Source of the DNA: Stappia stellulata DSM 5886
GTDB lineage: Bacteria; Pseudomonadota; Alphaproteobacteria; Rhizobiales; Stappiaceae
NCBI RefSeq assembly: GCF_000423705.1
Contig: NZ_KE384083.1
Span: forward strand, 1-64,000
Direction of reading: 5' to 3'
DNA length: 64,000 bases
Under the pieces are notes generated by a model. That model was not told the origin of the DNA and ran no database searches. It was given only the letters and a program-made list of their open reading frames with translations. Within the stretch, counting starts at the first letter, position 1; each line of letters starts with the position of its first letter. Below are positions 50,866 through 60,582 of the stretch, in pieces. The translations under genes were made by a program, and so were the position numbers.

Positions 50866-51718
50866 GGCGGTTCTCCTCGCCTGTGGTCGCGTCGGGCTCC
50901 TGCGCCGGGGCGTGCGGATGGCAATGATCGGTGACACTGCCGTCGGCGTGGCGCACCCGCCCGTCCGGCAAATGGGTATGGTCGTGATGATGCTCGTAAA
51001 CGGCGAGTGTGTCGGATGCCCGTCCGCCGAACAGGCGCCGGTATTCATCGCTCGAGGCAACCGCGACCGGTGCGCCCTGGCAGCAGACATGGCCGTTCAG
51101 GCAGATAACGTGATCGGTCGCCGCCATCACCACATGCAGATCGTGCGAGATCAGAAGCACGCCGCACCCCAGATCGTCGCGAATGCGCTTGATCAGCTCG
51201 TAGAGGGCGATCTCGCCGGTGTAGTCGACGCCCTGGACCGGTTCGTCGAGCACGAGCAGATCGGGCTTGCGACACATTGCCCGCGCAAGCAGCGCGCGTT
51301 GAAACTCGCCGCCCGAGAGATTGCGGACCTCCGAAAAGCGCAGATGGGAAATTCCCGTTGCGGCCAGCGCGGCCTCCGCGTCCCGCGCATCCGCCTTCGC
51401 GGTGAGGGACAGGAAGCGCTCCACGGTCAAGGGCAGTGTCCAGTCCACCGTCACCTTTTGCGGCACATAGGCAACGCGCACATCCGGCCGGCGAGCCGCC
51501 CTCCCCTCGTCGGGCGACAGAATGCCGAGCGCCATCTTGGCGGTGGTGGATTTGCCGGAGCCGTTCGGCCCGATCAGCGTGACGATCTCGCCCGGCCGCA
51601 CCGCAAGGTCGACCCCCCGCACGAGCCAGGCGCCATCGCGGCGCACACCCGCGTTCGAAAGCGAAACAAGAGCGCGCCCCTCGTCAGGATCAAGTGACAT
51701 ATCGACGGTCAAACTCAC
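50855..51718 (-). CDS. znuC: Zinc ABC transporter ATPase ZnuC, with His-rich tail
   Basis: 287 residues. GTG 51718 is chosen because GAGG lies 5 bp upstream; ATG 51700 has no ribosome-binding site. Walker A GPNGSGKST, signature LSGGEFQR, Walker B LLVLDEP, H-switch ISHDLH. After the ATPase domain a tail of about 45 residues is rich in histidine (YEHHHDHTHLPDGRVRH, then VTDHCHPHAPAQ), which E. coli ZnuC lacks. The tail may bind zinc at the cytoplasmic face. Confidence 0.92.
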   Translation of the reverse strand: MSLTVDMSLDPDEGRALVSLSNAGVRRDGAWLVRGVDLAVRPGEIVTLIGPNGSGKSTTAKMALGILSPDEGRAARRPDVRVAYVPQKVTVDWTLPLTVERFLSLTAKADARDAEAALAATGISHLRFSEVRNLSGGEFQRALLARAMCRKPDLLVLDEPVQGVDYTGEIALYELIKRIRDDLGCGVLLISHDLHVVMAATDHVICLNGHVCCQGAPVAVASSDEYRRLFGGRASDTLAVYEHHHDHTHLPDGRVRHADGSVTDHCHPHAPAQEPDATTGEENRHAG

Positions 51719-51788
51719 GAAAACCTCATGCCCGGACCCTCCGGTGAAAATTTCTCGGCCGGGGTGTTGCGCCACTCTATGCCACACG

Positions 51789-51824
51789 TTATAGCATAAC
51801 GCAATAATGTGATCTTATAACATG
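51789..51824. promoter_or_regulatory. Candidate Zur boxes between znuC and znuA
   Basis: GTTAT-AGC-ATAAC (51789-51801) is a perfect palindrome and ATGTGAT-CTT-ATAACAT (51808-51824) one with a single mismatch; both carry the TTATAAC-like half-site of alphaproteobacterial Zur boxes. They stand 20 bp before znuA and 71 bp before znuC, able to shut both off. Confidence 0.75.
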
Positions 51825-51843
51825 ACACTGCGTTGGAGCTTCC

Positions 51844-52863
51844 ATGTCCCCTATCCGAACCCTGCTGCTTTCCGCCTCGTTGCTCGGTCTTTCGACCGGC
51901 ATGGCCATCGGCGCCGAGATGAATGTGGTCACGTCGATCAAGCCGGTTCATGCGCTTGTCGCAGGTGTCATGAAGGGCGTCGGCACGCCGGACCTCATCG
52001 TGAAGGGCACTGCGTCTCCTCATGCCTACAGCCTGAAACCGTCCCAGGCCGCCGCCCTTCAGGATGCGCAATTCGTTTTCTGGATCGGGCACGACCTGGA
52101 AACATTCCTCGACAAGCCGCTGGACACGATTGCCACTGACGGGGTTTCGGTTTCGCTTTCCAACGCCCCCGGCATCACCCGCCTCGCCTTCCGCGATACC
52201 GGAGCCGGGGAGCATGACGGGCACGACCACGGGGGCGAGGACGATCATGATCACGACGGCCACGATCACGACGACCACGGACATCCGGAAAAGGCGCAAG
52301 CGGATCACGATCACGATCATGGGCACGACCACGCGCATGGCGCGACAGACCCGCATCTGTGGCTCGACCCCGACAATGCCAAGGCCATGACCCAGCACAT
52401 TGCCAGGACCCTGGCGCAAGCCGACCCGGCGAATGCCGACCGCTACCTGGAAAATGCCGCAGACCTGACCGCCCGTATTGACCTGATGTCGCAGGAAATC
52501 GCGGACACGCTCGCTCCCGTCCGGGACGCTCGGTATGTCGTCTTTCACGACGCCTACCAGTATTTCGAAAAACGTTTCGGGCTTTCGTCGGCGGGTGCGA
52601 TCACCATTTCGCCGGAAGCCAGGCCCAGCGCGGCACGCATTGCGGAGATCCAGCACAGGATCGAGGAGACCGGGGCCGTCTGTGTGTTCTCCGAACCGCA
52701 ATTCGACGCGAAACTGGTGGCGGTGGCAATCGAGGGGACCGCAACGCGCAAGGGAAGCCTGGACCCGCTCGGCAGCACGCTGGCGGACACGCCCGACCTC
52801 TATTTCGACCTGATGCGGGGAATGGCAAACGACTTCAAGACCTGCCTGTCCCCCGCCCAGTAA
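51844..52863 (+). CDS. znuA: Zinc-binding periplasmic protein ZnuA
   Basis: 339 residues with a signal peptide (RTLLLSASLLGLSTGMAIGAE). SIKPVHALVAGVMKG carries zinc ligand H36; TASPHAYSLKPSQAAALQDAQFVFWIG (H60), DPHLWLDPDNA and VFHDAYQYFEKRFGL complete the site. Residues about 123-167 form the mobile His/Asp loop (GEHDGHDHGGEDDHDHDGHD..), longer than usual. Divergent from znuCB-zur under the Zur boxes. Captures zinc at low concentration. Confidence 0.95.
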   Translation: MSPIRTLLLSASLLGLSTGMAIGAEMNVVTSIKPVHALVAGVMKGVGTPDLIVKGTASPHAYSLKPSQAAALQDAQFVFWIGHDLETFLDKPLDTIATDGVSVSLSNAPGITRLAFRDTGAGEHDGHDHGGEDDHDHDGHDHDDHGHPEKAQADHDHDHGHDHAHGATDPHLWLDPDNAKAMTQHIARTLAQADPANADRYLENAADLTARIDLMSQEIADTLAPVRDARYVVFHDAYQYFEKRFGLSSAGAITISPEARPSAARIAEIQHRIEETGAVCVFSEPQFDAKLVAVAIEGTATRKGSLDPLGSTLADTPDLYFDLMRGMANDFKTCLSPAQ

Positions 52864-52867
52864 GCCG

Positions 52868-52904
52868 AGATCCCGCAAGCCTGTTGCACGGCGGTGCGGG
52901 ATCT
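52868..52904 (+). terminator. Hairpin after znuA
   Basis: AGATCCCGCA (52868-52877) pairs with TGCGGGATCT (52895-52904): a 10-bp perfect stem with a 17-base loop starting 4 bp after the znuA stop. No T run follows. Likely end of znuA transcription before the riboswitch. Confidence 0.6.
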
Positions 52905-52924
52905 GCGAGTTTCGGACCGATGGT

Positions 52925-53108
52925 TGCCGGCGGTAGCGATTCCGCCGGCATTAAAAGGGAACACGGTGAGGCGTACCCAGAAGGGACCGAGACCGTGGCT
53001 GCCCCCGCAACTGTGAGCGGAAAGCCGACCGCATATGCCACTGCCCCGATTGCGGGGTGGGAAGGCGCGGCCCGGCGACGACCCGCGAGCCAGGAGACCT
53101 GCCATCCA
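52925..53108 (+). ncRNA. Cobalamin riboswitch
   Basis: The conserved blocks stand in order: stem TGCCGGCGG/CCGCCGGCA (52925-52950), AAAAGGGAACACGGTG (52953-52968), GACCGAGACCGTGGCTGCC, CCGCAACTGTGAGCGG (53006-53021), GCCACTGCC, GGGAAGGCGC and the B12 box GAGCCAGGAGACCTGCC (53088-53104). Downstream, CCGGA (53125-53129) and TCCGG (53138-53142) can pair and cover part of the ribosome-binding site GGGAGG at 53141-53146, suggesting translational control. It should turn down the following operon when adenosylcobalamin is plentiful. Confidence 0.95.
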
Positions 53109-53155
53109 GACGCAACACTTCTATCCGGACGGGGCGTTCCGGGAGGCTTGACAAT

Positions 53156-53266
53156 ATGACCGATACGCGGCCCTCGGCCGACAATCCGACATGGCGTCTT
53201 CTTTCCTGCTCGCAAACCGTCATGCGGCAGGGCCATCATGACTTGCGACCCAAATTTCCGAACTGA
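53156..53266 (+). CDS. 36-residue mini-ORF directly under the riboswitch
   Basis: ATG 53156 follows a good ribosome-binding site (GGGAGG, 9 bp). The product starts MTDTRPSADNPTWRLLSCSQ and ends with basic, His-containing residues (VMRQGHHDLRPKFPN). It overlaps the DUF1636 gene by 29 bp in another frame, so translation of one can feed the other. No family recognised. It may be a leader cistron passing riboswitch control to DUF1636, or the remains of a longer gene. Confidence 0.45.
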   Translation: MTDTRPSADNPTWRLLSCSQTVMRQGHHDLRPKFPN

Positions 53267-53693
53267 CGGCCCCTCCGATCGGCAGGCGCGCGGCAAAACG
53301 CATCGCATTACGGTCTGTACCGCCTGCGGCGGCGGTCCGAACGATGCCCAGCGCATGGGAAACCGGCTCCTGGCGCGTCTGGCAGACGCGCTCGAGACTG
53401 CCGACTGCGGGCCATTCGAGGTCACCGGGGTCAGGTGCATGGCCGGATGCGCGCGCGCATGCACCGTCGCTTTCCAGGCATCGGGCAAGGCGTCCTATCT
53501 GTTCGGCGAGATCGATCCGGACACGGACATCCCCCCGCTGATTGCCTTTGCGGCCCAATACGCCGGTCTGGAAGACGGATGGAGCTCGCAGGGGAGCCGT
53601 CCGGCCGGGCTCATCGGAAAGACACTGGCACGCATCCCCGCCCTGCCGACGTCTCTCCCGCCCGTGTCGCCGCTTGAGGACCCCGCGCAATGA
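53238..53693 (+). CDS. DUF1636 metal-binding-type protein
   Basis: 151 residues. ITVCTACGGG at the start, then CGPFEVTGVRCMAGCARACTVAFQ: five to six conserved cysteines as in thioredoxin-like [2Fe-2S] ferredoxins and the DUF1636 family, followed by KASYLFGEIDP. Such proteins are frequent in cobalamin-riboswitch operons; a role in cobalt or corrinoid handling is inferred. Only a weak AGGG precedes the ATG, which fits coupling to the mini-ORF. Its stop overlaps the ATPase gene start by 4 bp. Confidence 0.75.
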   Translation: MTCDPNFRTDGPSDRQARGKTHRITVCTACGGGPNDAQRMGNRLLARLADALETADCGPFEVTGVRCMAGCARACTVAFQASGKASYLFGEIDPDTDIPPLIAFAAQYAGLEDGWSSQGSRPAGLIGKTLARIPALPTSLPPVSPLEDPAQ

Positions 53694-54514
53694 CCCATAC
53701 GACAGGCAGCCCGGTCGCCGTGGCGCTGGACGGCGTTGCCTTCGCACCGCCCGGCAAGCCCAGCCTCGTGCAGGGCATGAGCTTTCACATTCATGCCGGG
53801 GAGATCCTGGCGGTCGTCGGTCCCAATGGCGCGGGCAAGACAACCCTCGTTCGAATGATCGCCGGCCTTTCCGACCCGACCGAGGGCGACATCCACCTTT
53901 GGGGCATGCGCTTGCGCGACATGCCGGCGGCCGAGCGGGCGCGCAGGATCGCCTACGTCGGGCAACTGGAAGAACCGGACACGCGCCTCACGATTTCGCA
54001 ATACGTCAGCCTCGGGCTTCTCCCCCACTCCGGTCCCCTCGGCAAGACCGGCCCGGGCCGCTCACTGGCGGAGGTGATTGCGCTGTGCGGGCTGGACGAT
54101 CTGGCGCACCGGCGCATCGGCGGTCTTTCGGGCGGCGAACGCCAACGCGCCAAGCTTGCCCGCGCCATCTGCCAGCGTCCGCAACTGCTCGTTCTCGACG
54201 AGCCGACCAACCATCTCGACCCCAATGCCCGTGGCGCGCTGCTCGGACTGGTGGCAAGCCTGGGCATCACCGTGGTCGCCACCCTTCACGACCTGACCCT
54301 GATCGACGCCTTCGCCAGCCACGTCGCTCTGGTCAGCGGCGGGCGCCTCGAAGCCTATGGCCATCCGCAGGACGTGCTCAGTCTTTCAAGCATCCGACGG
54401 GTCTTCGACGTCGGCTTCCATCGCCTTCCCCACCCAAGCGAGGACCGGCACCTGTCGGTTCTCGACGTTTCGCTTGGGAACGCCCCTTTCCTCCCTACCG
54501 TCAAAGGATTCTAG
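53690..54514 (+). CDS. BtuD/FecE-type ABC transporter ATPase
   Basis: 274 residues. Walker A GPNGAGKTT, signature LSGGERQR, Walker B LLVLDEPTNHLD, H-switch TLHDL. FecE/BtuD group of siderophore, heme and corrinoid importers. First transporter gene after DUF1636; the cobalamin riboswitch makes a corrinoid or cobalt compound the likely cargo. A 4-bp overlap couples it to DUF1636. Confidence 0.9.
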   Translation: MTHTTGSPVAVALDGVAFAPPGKPSLVQGMSFHIHAGEILAVVGPNGAGKTTLVRMIAGLSDPTEGDIHLWGMRLRDMPAAERARRIAYVGQLEEPDTRLTISQYVSLGLLPHSGPLGKTGPGRSLAEVIALCGLDDLAHRRIGGLSGGERQRAKLARAICQRPQLLVLDEPTNHLDPNARGALLGLVASLGITVVATLHDLTLIDAFASHVALVSGGRLEAYGHPQDVLSLSSIRRVFDVGFHRLPHPSEDRHLSVLDVSLGNAPFLPTVKGF

Positions 54515-54518
54515 TCCT

Positions 54519-55469
54519 GTGAAGCCCTATCTGATTTCTCTCGCCGCCATTCTCGCCACCGCCGCAAGTGCCGTCGCCGACCCCGTGACCGTCGACAACT
54601 GCGGAACGCCGCTGACCTTCGAGAGCGTACCGCAGCGCATGGTGGTCCAGGACATCAACATGAGCGAGATGGCCTTTGCGCTCGGACTCCAGGATCGCAT
54701 GGTCGGGGTCAGCGGCATCAGCGGCTGGTACAAGACAAGCTCGGCGTTCGAACGCAAACGCGGCGAGATACCGGAAATTGCCCCCAAGTACCCGACACTG
54801 GAAAACCTGGTCGCAGCGGACCCGGATCTGTTCTTCGCCGGCTGGTACTACGGCATGAAACCGGGCGGCGAGGTCACGCCCGATACGCTTTCCCCCCACG
54901 GCATCAAGACGCTGATCCTGACCGAAAGCTGCGTCCACCTCCACAAGGACCGTCCGGCGGCCAGCCTCGACCTTCTCTACGACGACATGATCCGGCTGGG
55001 GCGCATCTTCGACCGTGAGGACGCGGCACGGGCACTCGTGGACGGCTGGAAGGCGGATATGTCCGCGATGGCCGAACGCATCGGCGACACTGCGCGCCCG
55101 CGCGTCTTTCTCTACGATTCCGGAGAGGACAAGCCCTTTACCGCCGGAAAATACGCAATGCCCACCGCGATGATCTCCAGCGCGGGCGGCTCCAATATCA
55201 CCGGCGACATGGAAACGAGCTGGGGCACGACATCGTGGGAAACCGTCGCCGCAGCGGATCCGGAATTTCTGATACTGCTCGACTATCAAAACGGCGCGGG
55301 AGGCGACGGGCTCTTCCGCTTCCTCGAAACCCATCCGGTCATGCAGCACACAACCGCGGTGAAAAACGCCCGCTACCTCAAGCTTCGCTATGAGGAGCTG
55401 ACGCCCGGGCCGGCCAATGTTGCGGCGATCGACAAGCTCGCCCGCGCCCTGCACCCCGACGCGTTCTAG
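54519..55469 (+). CDS. Periplasmic binding protein of BtuF/FepB type
   Basis: 316 residues from GTG 54519. Signal peptide (YLISLAAILATAASAVADP). Class III binding-protein layout: VDNCGTPLTFESVPQRMVVQDINMSEMAFALGLQDRMVGVSG, then ENLVAADPDLFFAGW and TTSWETVAAADPEFLILLDY. Cargo not defined by sequence alone; corrinoid inferred from the riboswitch. Only 4 bp separate it from both the ATPase stop and the permease start. Confidence 0.88.
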   Translation: MKPYLISLAAILATAASAVADPVTVDNCGTPLTFESVPQRMVVQDINMSEMAFALGLQDRMVGVSGISGWYKTSSAFERKRGEIPEIAPKYPTLENLVAADPDLFFAGWYYGMKPGGEVTPDTLSPHGIKTLILTESCVHLHKDRPAASLDLLYDDMIRLGRIFDREDAARALVDGWKADMSAMAERIGDTARPRVFLYDSGEDKPFTAGKYAMPTAMISSAGGSNITGDMETSWGTTSWETVAAADPEFLILLDYQNGAGGDGLFRFLETHPVMQHTTAVKNARYLKLRYEELTPGPANVAAIDKLARALHPDAF

Positions 55470-55473
55470 CACC

Positions 55474-56457
55474 GTGCGCTTCGCCCTCTCCATCGGCGCG
55501 CTCACGCTGCTGCTCCTCGGGCTTCTGGTCACGGCCATCGCGACCGGATCCACACAGCTGCCGTTCGGCAAGGTTGTGACGACGCTTCTGGGCAGTGCGG
55601 ATCCGGACGCCGGCGCCCGCATCATCCTCGACCTGCGCCTGCCGCGCGCGCTTCTGGCGCTGATGGTGGGGGCGGGCCTGGGCATTGTCGGCTGCCTGCT
55701 CCAGACCGCGACCCGCAACGACCTCGCCGATCCGTTTCTCTTCGGCCTGTCGTCGGGCGCCGCCGCGGGCGCGGTCTTCGTGATCACCGTCACCGGCGAT
55801 CTCTTCGGGATCTGGACCTTGCCGACCGCCGCCTTCACCGGCGGCATGGCGGCCTCGGTGATCGTGCTGATGCTCGTTGCGCGCATGGGCGACCAGGGTC
55901 CGGCACGACTGGTCCTGGCCGGGCTGTCCGTTTCCTTCCTGTTCATGGCCTTCACCAACTATCTGGTGTTCGCGGGCGATCAGCGTGCCGCGCATTCCGT
56001 CCTGTTCTGGTCTCTCGGCGGCCTCGGACTGGCCAGATGGGACCTGTTGCCGGTCGCGCTGACGGGACTGGCGGTGATCCTGGTTTTCGCCCTCGCGCGG
56101 CATCGCAGCTTCGATGCCATGCTCGCCGGCGACGACACCGCGCGCACGCTGGGTGTCGACGTCACGCGTCTTCGCAAACTGACGTTTCTCGCCTGTGCAT
56201 TCGCAACGGCCGCCTTCGTCTCGATCAGCGGCGTGATCGGCTTTGTGGGACTGATGGTGCCTCATATCGCGCGGGGCCTCGCGGGCCCCCTTCACGGCCG
56301 GCTGATCGTGCTGTCGGCCCTGATCGGCGGGTGCCTTCTCCTGCTGAGCGATATCGTCGCGCGCAGCCTGCTCGCGCCGCAGGAACTGCCCGTGGGGATC
56401 GTCACCACCTCAATCGGCGCGGCCTTCATCCTCGCCCTGCTCGGACGGTCGCGATAG
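55474..56457 (+). CDS. BtuC/FecCD-type ABC transporter permease
   Basis: 327 residues from GTG 55474, 4 bp after the binding-protein stop. About ten membrane helices; FecCD marks LRLPRALLALMVGAGLGIVGCLLQTATRNDLADPFLFGLSSGAAAGA, and GVIGFVGLMVPHIARGLAGPLHGRLIVLSALIGG, which is the ATPase-coupling loop. The usual proline-rich RNPLADP reads RNDLADP here, as in some B12/cobalt importers. Last gene of the riboswitch operon. Confidence 0.9.
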   Translation: MRFALSIGALTLLLLGLLVTAIATGSTQLPFGKVVTTLLGSADPDAGARIILDLRLPRALLALMVGAGLGIVGCLLQTATRNDLADPFLFGLSSGAAAGAVFVITVTGDLFGIWTLPTAAFTGGMAASVIVLMLVARMGDQGPARLVLAGLSVSFLFMAFTNYLVFAGDQRAAHSVLFWSLGGLGLARWDLLPVALTGLAVILVFALARHRSFDAMLAGDDTARTLGVDVTRLRKLTFLACAFATAAFVSISGVIGFVGLMVPHIARGLAGPLHGRLIVLSALIGGCLLLLSDIVARSLLAPQELPVGIVTTSIGAAFILALLGRSR

Positions 56458-56471
56458 GCCGGGCCGACGGC

Positions 56472-56939
56472 TCAATCGGGAACGAAGGACACCACGTTTT
56501 TCAGGCACCGGAGCGAGAAGCTCGACTTCGAGTGCCTGAGACCCGTGACCCGGAACAGCCGTTCGCGCAGGAAGGCCTCGACCCCTTGCGTGCCATTGGC
56601 CGCGATCTTGACGAAATAGTCGTAGTCGCCCGCCATGAGATAGACTTCGAGCACCTCGGGGATTTCCGCCATCACCCGGCCGAAGTCCTCAAGCACCTCC
56701 GCGTCGTGACGGTCGAGGGAAACCTCGACCATGACGGTCTCGCCGACGCCGAGGGCCGCATGATCCAGAACCGCCGTATAGCCGGAGATGATCCCCTCTT
56801 CCTCCAGCCTGCGCACCCGCTGCCAGCACGGCGACGGCGAAAGCCCGACCTCGCGGGCAAGTTCCGTGTTGGACAGACGGCCGTCGGCGACAAGCGCCTT
56901 GAGAATCCGTCTGTCGATGTCATCCAGTGTGCGTGACAT
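56472..56939 (-). CDS. bkdR: Lrp/AsnC-family regulator of the bkd operon
   Basis: 155 residues. HTH (LDDIDRRILKALVADGRLSNTELAREVGLSPSPCWQRVRRLEEEGIISGY) and RAM ligand domain (VEVSLDRHDAEVLEDFGRVMAEIPEVLEVYLMAGDYDYFVKIAA). Divergent from the branched-chain ketoacid dehydrogenase operon, with an AT-rich 180-bp gap (TTCCGCATCATTCCGGAAATTC at 56980-57001) that probably holds its sites. BkdR activates bkd genes on branched-chain amino acids. The symbol is by position. Confidence 0.82.
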   Translation of the reverse strand: MSRTLDDIDRRILKALVADGRLSNTELAREVGLSPSPCWQRVRRLEEEGIISGYTAVLDHAALGVGETVMVEVSLDRHDAEVLEDFGRVMAEIPEVLEVYLMAGDYDYFVKIAANGTQGVEAFLRERLFRVTGLRHSKSSFSLRCLKNVVSFVPD

Positions 56940-57119
56940 GGAAATCTCCTTCTGACATCGGATGAAACTGAAAAAGAATATTCCGCATCATTCCGGAAAT
57001 TCAGCAAATACGGCAAGAAATTTCGACCATAGCGCGCAATTATCTGGGCACTCACCCGCCTGCGCGGCGCCGGCACAGGCGGCGCCCGGCGGCACGCAAT
57101 GTCAAGGAGCGCAACCGAA

Positions 57120-58271
57120 ATGGATTTTGGGCTTTCCGAGGAGCAGACCCTGATTTTCGACACGGCGCGTGACTTCGGCAAAGCCGCGATCGCGCCGCAT
57201 GCCTACGACTGGGAAAAGGCCGGCACGATCCCGCGGGACCTGCTCAGGGAAGCGGGCGCACTCGGCTTCGGTGCGATCTACGTTCCCGAGGAGCTTGGCG
57301 GAACCGGCCTGTCGCGTCTCGACGCGACGCTGGTCTTCGAGGCACTGGCGCATGCCTGTCCCTCTGTCGCCGCCTTCATCTCGATCCACAACATGTGCAC
57401 CAACATGGTCGCGAAATACGGGACCGAGGCATTCAGGGCGCACTGGCTGGAACGCCTCGTTTCGCTGGAGGCGGTTGCCTCCTACTGCCTGACGGAGCCC
57501 GGCTCCGGGTCGGACGCCGCCGCGCTTCGGACCCGCGCCACGCGTACCGACGACGGCTACTGCCTGTCGGGCGCCAAGGCCTTCATTTCCGGTGGTGGCT
57601 ACTCCGACCTCTATGTCGTCATGTGCCGGACCGGCGCCGACGGCCCCAAGGGCATCTCGACGCTCGCGGTGCCCGACGGCAGCGACGGTCTCAGTTTCGG
57701 CGCGTCGGAACGCAAGATGGGCTGGAAGGCGCAGCCGACCACCCAGGTCCAGTTCGACGATTGCGCCGTTCCCGACGATCACCTGCTTGGCGAGGAGGGC
57801 CACGGCTTCTCCTATGCCATGGAGGGGCTCGACGGCGGGCGGCTCAACATTGCCGCCTGCGCGCTCGGCGGTGCGCAGGCGGCGCTGTCCACCGCCCTCG
57901 ACTACATGGGAGAACGCACCGCCTTCGGCAAAAGCCTCGACCAGTTTCAGGGACTGCAATTCCGTCTCGCGGAGATGGAGATCGGTCTCCAGGCCGCGCG
58001 CACGTTCCTGCGCCAGGCGGCATGGAAGCTCGACACAGGTGCCGCAGATGCCACCAAATATTGCGCCATGGCAAAGGCCTTCGTCACGGACACGGCCTTC
58101 AAGACAACCGACGACGCGCTGCAAATGCTTGGCGGATACGGTTACCTGGAAGACTATGGTCTGGAAAAGACGCTGCGTGACCTGCGGGTGCATCGCATCC
58201 TCGAGGGAACGAACGAAATCATGAGACTGATCACCGCCCGCGCGCTGCTTCAGGAGCGCGACAGGGGCTGA
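57120..58271 (+). CDS. Acyl-CoA dehydrogenase, isobutyryl-CoA type
   Basis: 383 residues. ATG 57120 is chosen because AAGGAG lies 10 bp upstream; ATG 57099 is possible. FAD/acyl-CoA marks: YCLTEPGSGSDAAALRTRA, KAFISGGGYSDLYVVMCRTG, ERKMGWKAQPTTQVQFDDC, QMLGGYGYLEDY and HRILEGTNEIMRLI with the active-site Glu. Sequence style and place before bkd fit isobutyryl- or 2-methylbutyryl-CoA dehydrogenase, oxidising products of the complex encoded next. Confidence 0.85.
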   Translation: MDFGLSEEQTLIFDTARDFGKAAIAPHAYDWEKAGTIPRDLLREAGALGFGAIYVPEELGGTGLSRLDATLVFEALAHACPSVAAFISIHNMCTNMVAKYGTEAFRAHWLERLVSLEAVASYCLTEPGSGSDAAALRTRATRTDDGYCLSGAKAFISGGGYSDLYVVMCRTGADGPKGISTLAVPDGSDGLSFGASERKMGWKAQPTTQVQFDDCAVPDDHLLGEEGHGFSYAMEGLDGGRLNIAACALGGAQAALSTALDYMGERTAFGKSLDQFQGLQFRLAEMEIGLQAARTFLRQAAWKLDTGAADATKYCAMAKAFVTDTAFKTTDDALQMLGGYGYLEDYGLEKTLRDLRVHRILEGTNEIMRLITARALLQERDRG

Positions 58272-58319
58272 CGTTTCCGCCGGCTCGCCCCGCAGGGGAA
58301 CGATCTGGCAAACACTTGA

Positions 58320-59564
<1,245 letters not shown>

Positions 59565-59565
59565 C

Positions 59566-60579
59566 ATGGCCCGGATGACAATGATCGAGGCGATCCGCAA
59601 CGCCCATGATCTCGCGATGGAGCGGGACAAGCGCGTTGTCGTGTTCGGCGAGGATGTCGGCTATTTCGGCGGTGTATTCCGCTGCACCGCCGGCCTGCAG
59701 AAGAAATACGGCCCGCACCGCTGTTTCGACGCGCCGATCAACGAAAGCGGCATCGTCGGCGCCGGCGTCGGAATGGCCGCCTACGGGCTGAAGCCCGTCG
59801 TGGAAATCCAGTTCGCCGACTACATGTATCCGGCCTACGACCAGATCGTGTCGGAAGCCGCGCGGCTCCGGCACAGGTCGGCAGGCGACTTCACCTGCTC
59901 CATGGTGATCCGCATGCCGACGGGCGGTGGCATCTTCGGCGGCCAGACCCACAGCCAGAGCCCGGAGGCGCTGTTCACCCATGTCTCGGGTCTCAAGGTC
60001 GTCGTTCCGGCCAATCCGCGCGACGCCAAGGGGCTGCTGCTCGCCGCCATCGAGGATCCCGATCCGGTGATCTTCCTGGAGCCCAAGCGCCTCTACAACG
60101 GCCCCTTCGACGGCCACCACGACCGACCGGTCGTTCCGTGGAAGAACCATGACCTCGGCGACGTCTCGGAGGACTATTACACCGTGCCCCTCGGCAAGGC
60201 GGAGATCAGTCGCCCCGGAAACGACGTGACGGTCCTGGCCTATGGCACGATGGTCTATGTGGCGCAGGCGGCGGCCGAGGAAGCAGGTGTCGACGCCGAA
60301 ATCATCGATTTGCGCACGCTCTTGCCGCTCGACCTCGACACCATCGAGCAGTCGGTGCGCAAGACCGGACGCTGCGTCGTCATTCACGAGGCGACCAAGA
60401 CCTCCGGCTTCGGCGCGGAGCTGAGCGCATTGGTGCAGGAACGCTGTTTCTATCACCTGGAGGCCCCTATCGTTCGGGTCACCGGCTGGGACACGCCCTA
60501 CCCGCATGCGCAGGAATGGACCTATTTCCCGGGGCCGGAGCGCATCAAGCAAGCCTTCACCCAAGTTCTGGAGGGTTAG
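59566..60579 (+). CDS. bkdA2: Branched-chain 2-oxoacid dehydrogenase E1 beta
   Basis: 337 residues from ATG 59566, one base after the E1 alpha stop. Transketolase-type pyrimidine-binding domain: VVVFGEDVGYFGGVFRCTAGLQKKYG, CFDAPINESGIVGAGVGMAAYGLKPVVEIQFADYMYPAYDQIVSEAARLRHRS, and the C-terminal IVRVTGWDTPYPHAQEWTYFPGPERI. Conserved E in NESG and the FxDY are in place. Forms a heterotetramer with E1 alpha. Confidence 0.95.
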   Translation: MARMTMIEAIRNAHDLAMERDKRVVVFGEDVGYFGGVFRCTAGLQKKYGPHRCFDAPINESGIVGAGVGMAAYGLKPVVEIQFADYMYPAYDQIVSEAARLRHRSAGDFTCSMVIRMPTGGGIFGGQTHSQSPEALFTHVSGLKVVVPANPRDAKGLLLAAIEDPDPVIFLEPKRLYNGPFDGHHDRPVVPWKNHDLGDVSEDYYTVPLGKAEISRPGNDVTVLAYGTMVYVAQAAAEEAGVDAEIIDLRTLLPLDLDTIEQSVRKTGRCVVIHEATKTSGFGAELSALVQERCFYHLEAPIVRVTGWDTPYPHAQEWTYFPGPERIKQAFTQVLEG

Positions 60580-60582
60580 AAC

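Noticed and set aside
52205-52345. Repetitive GAYCAYGAC-like stretch, considered as a short tandem repeat or CRISPR-like array
   Set aside because: It encodes the His/Asp loop of ZnuA in frame; repeats have no spacer structure.
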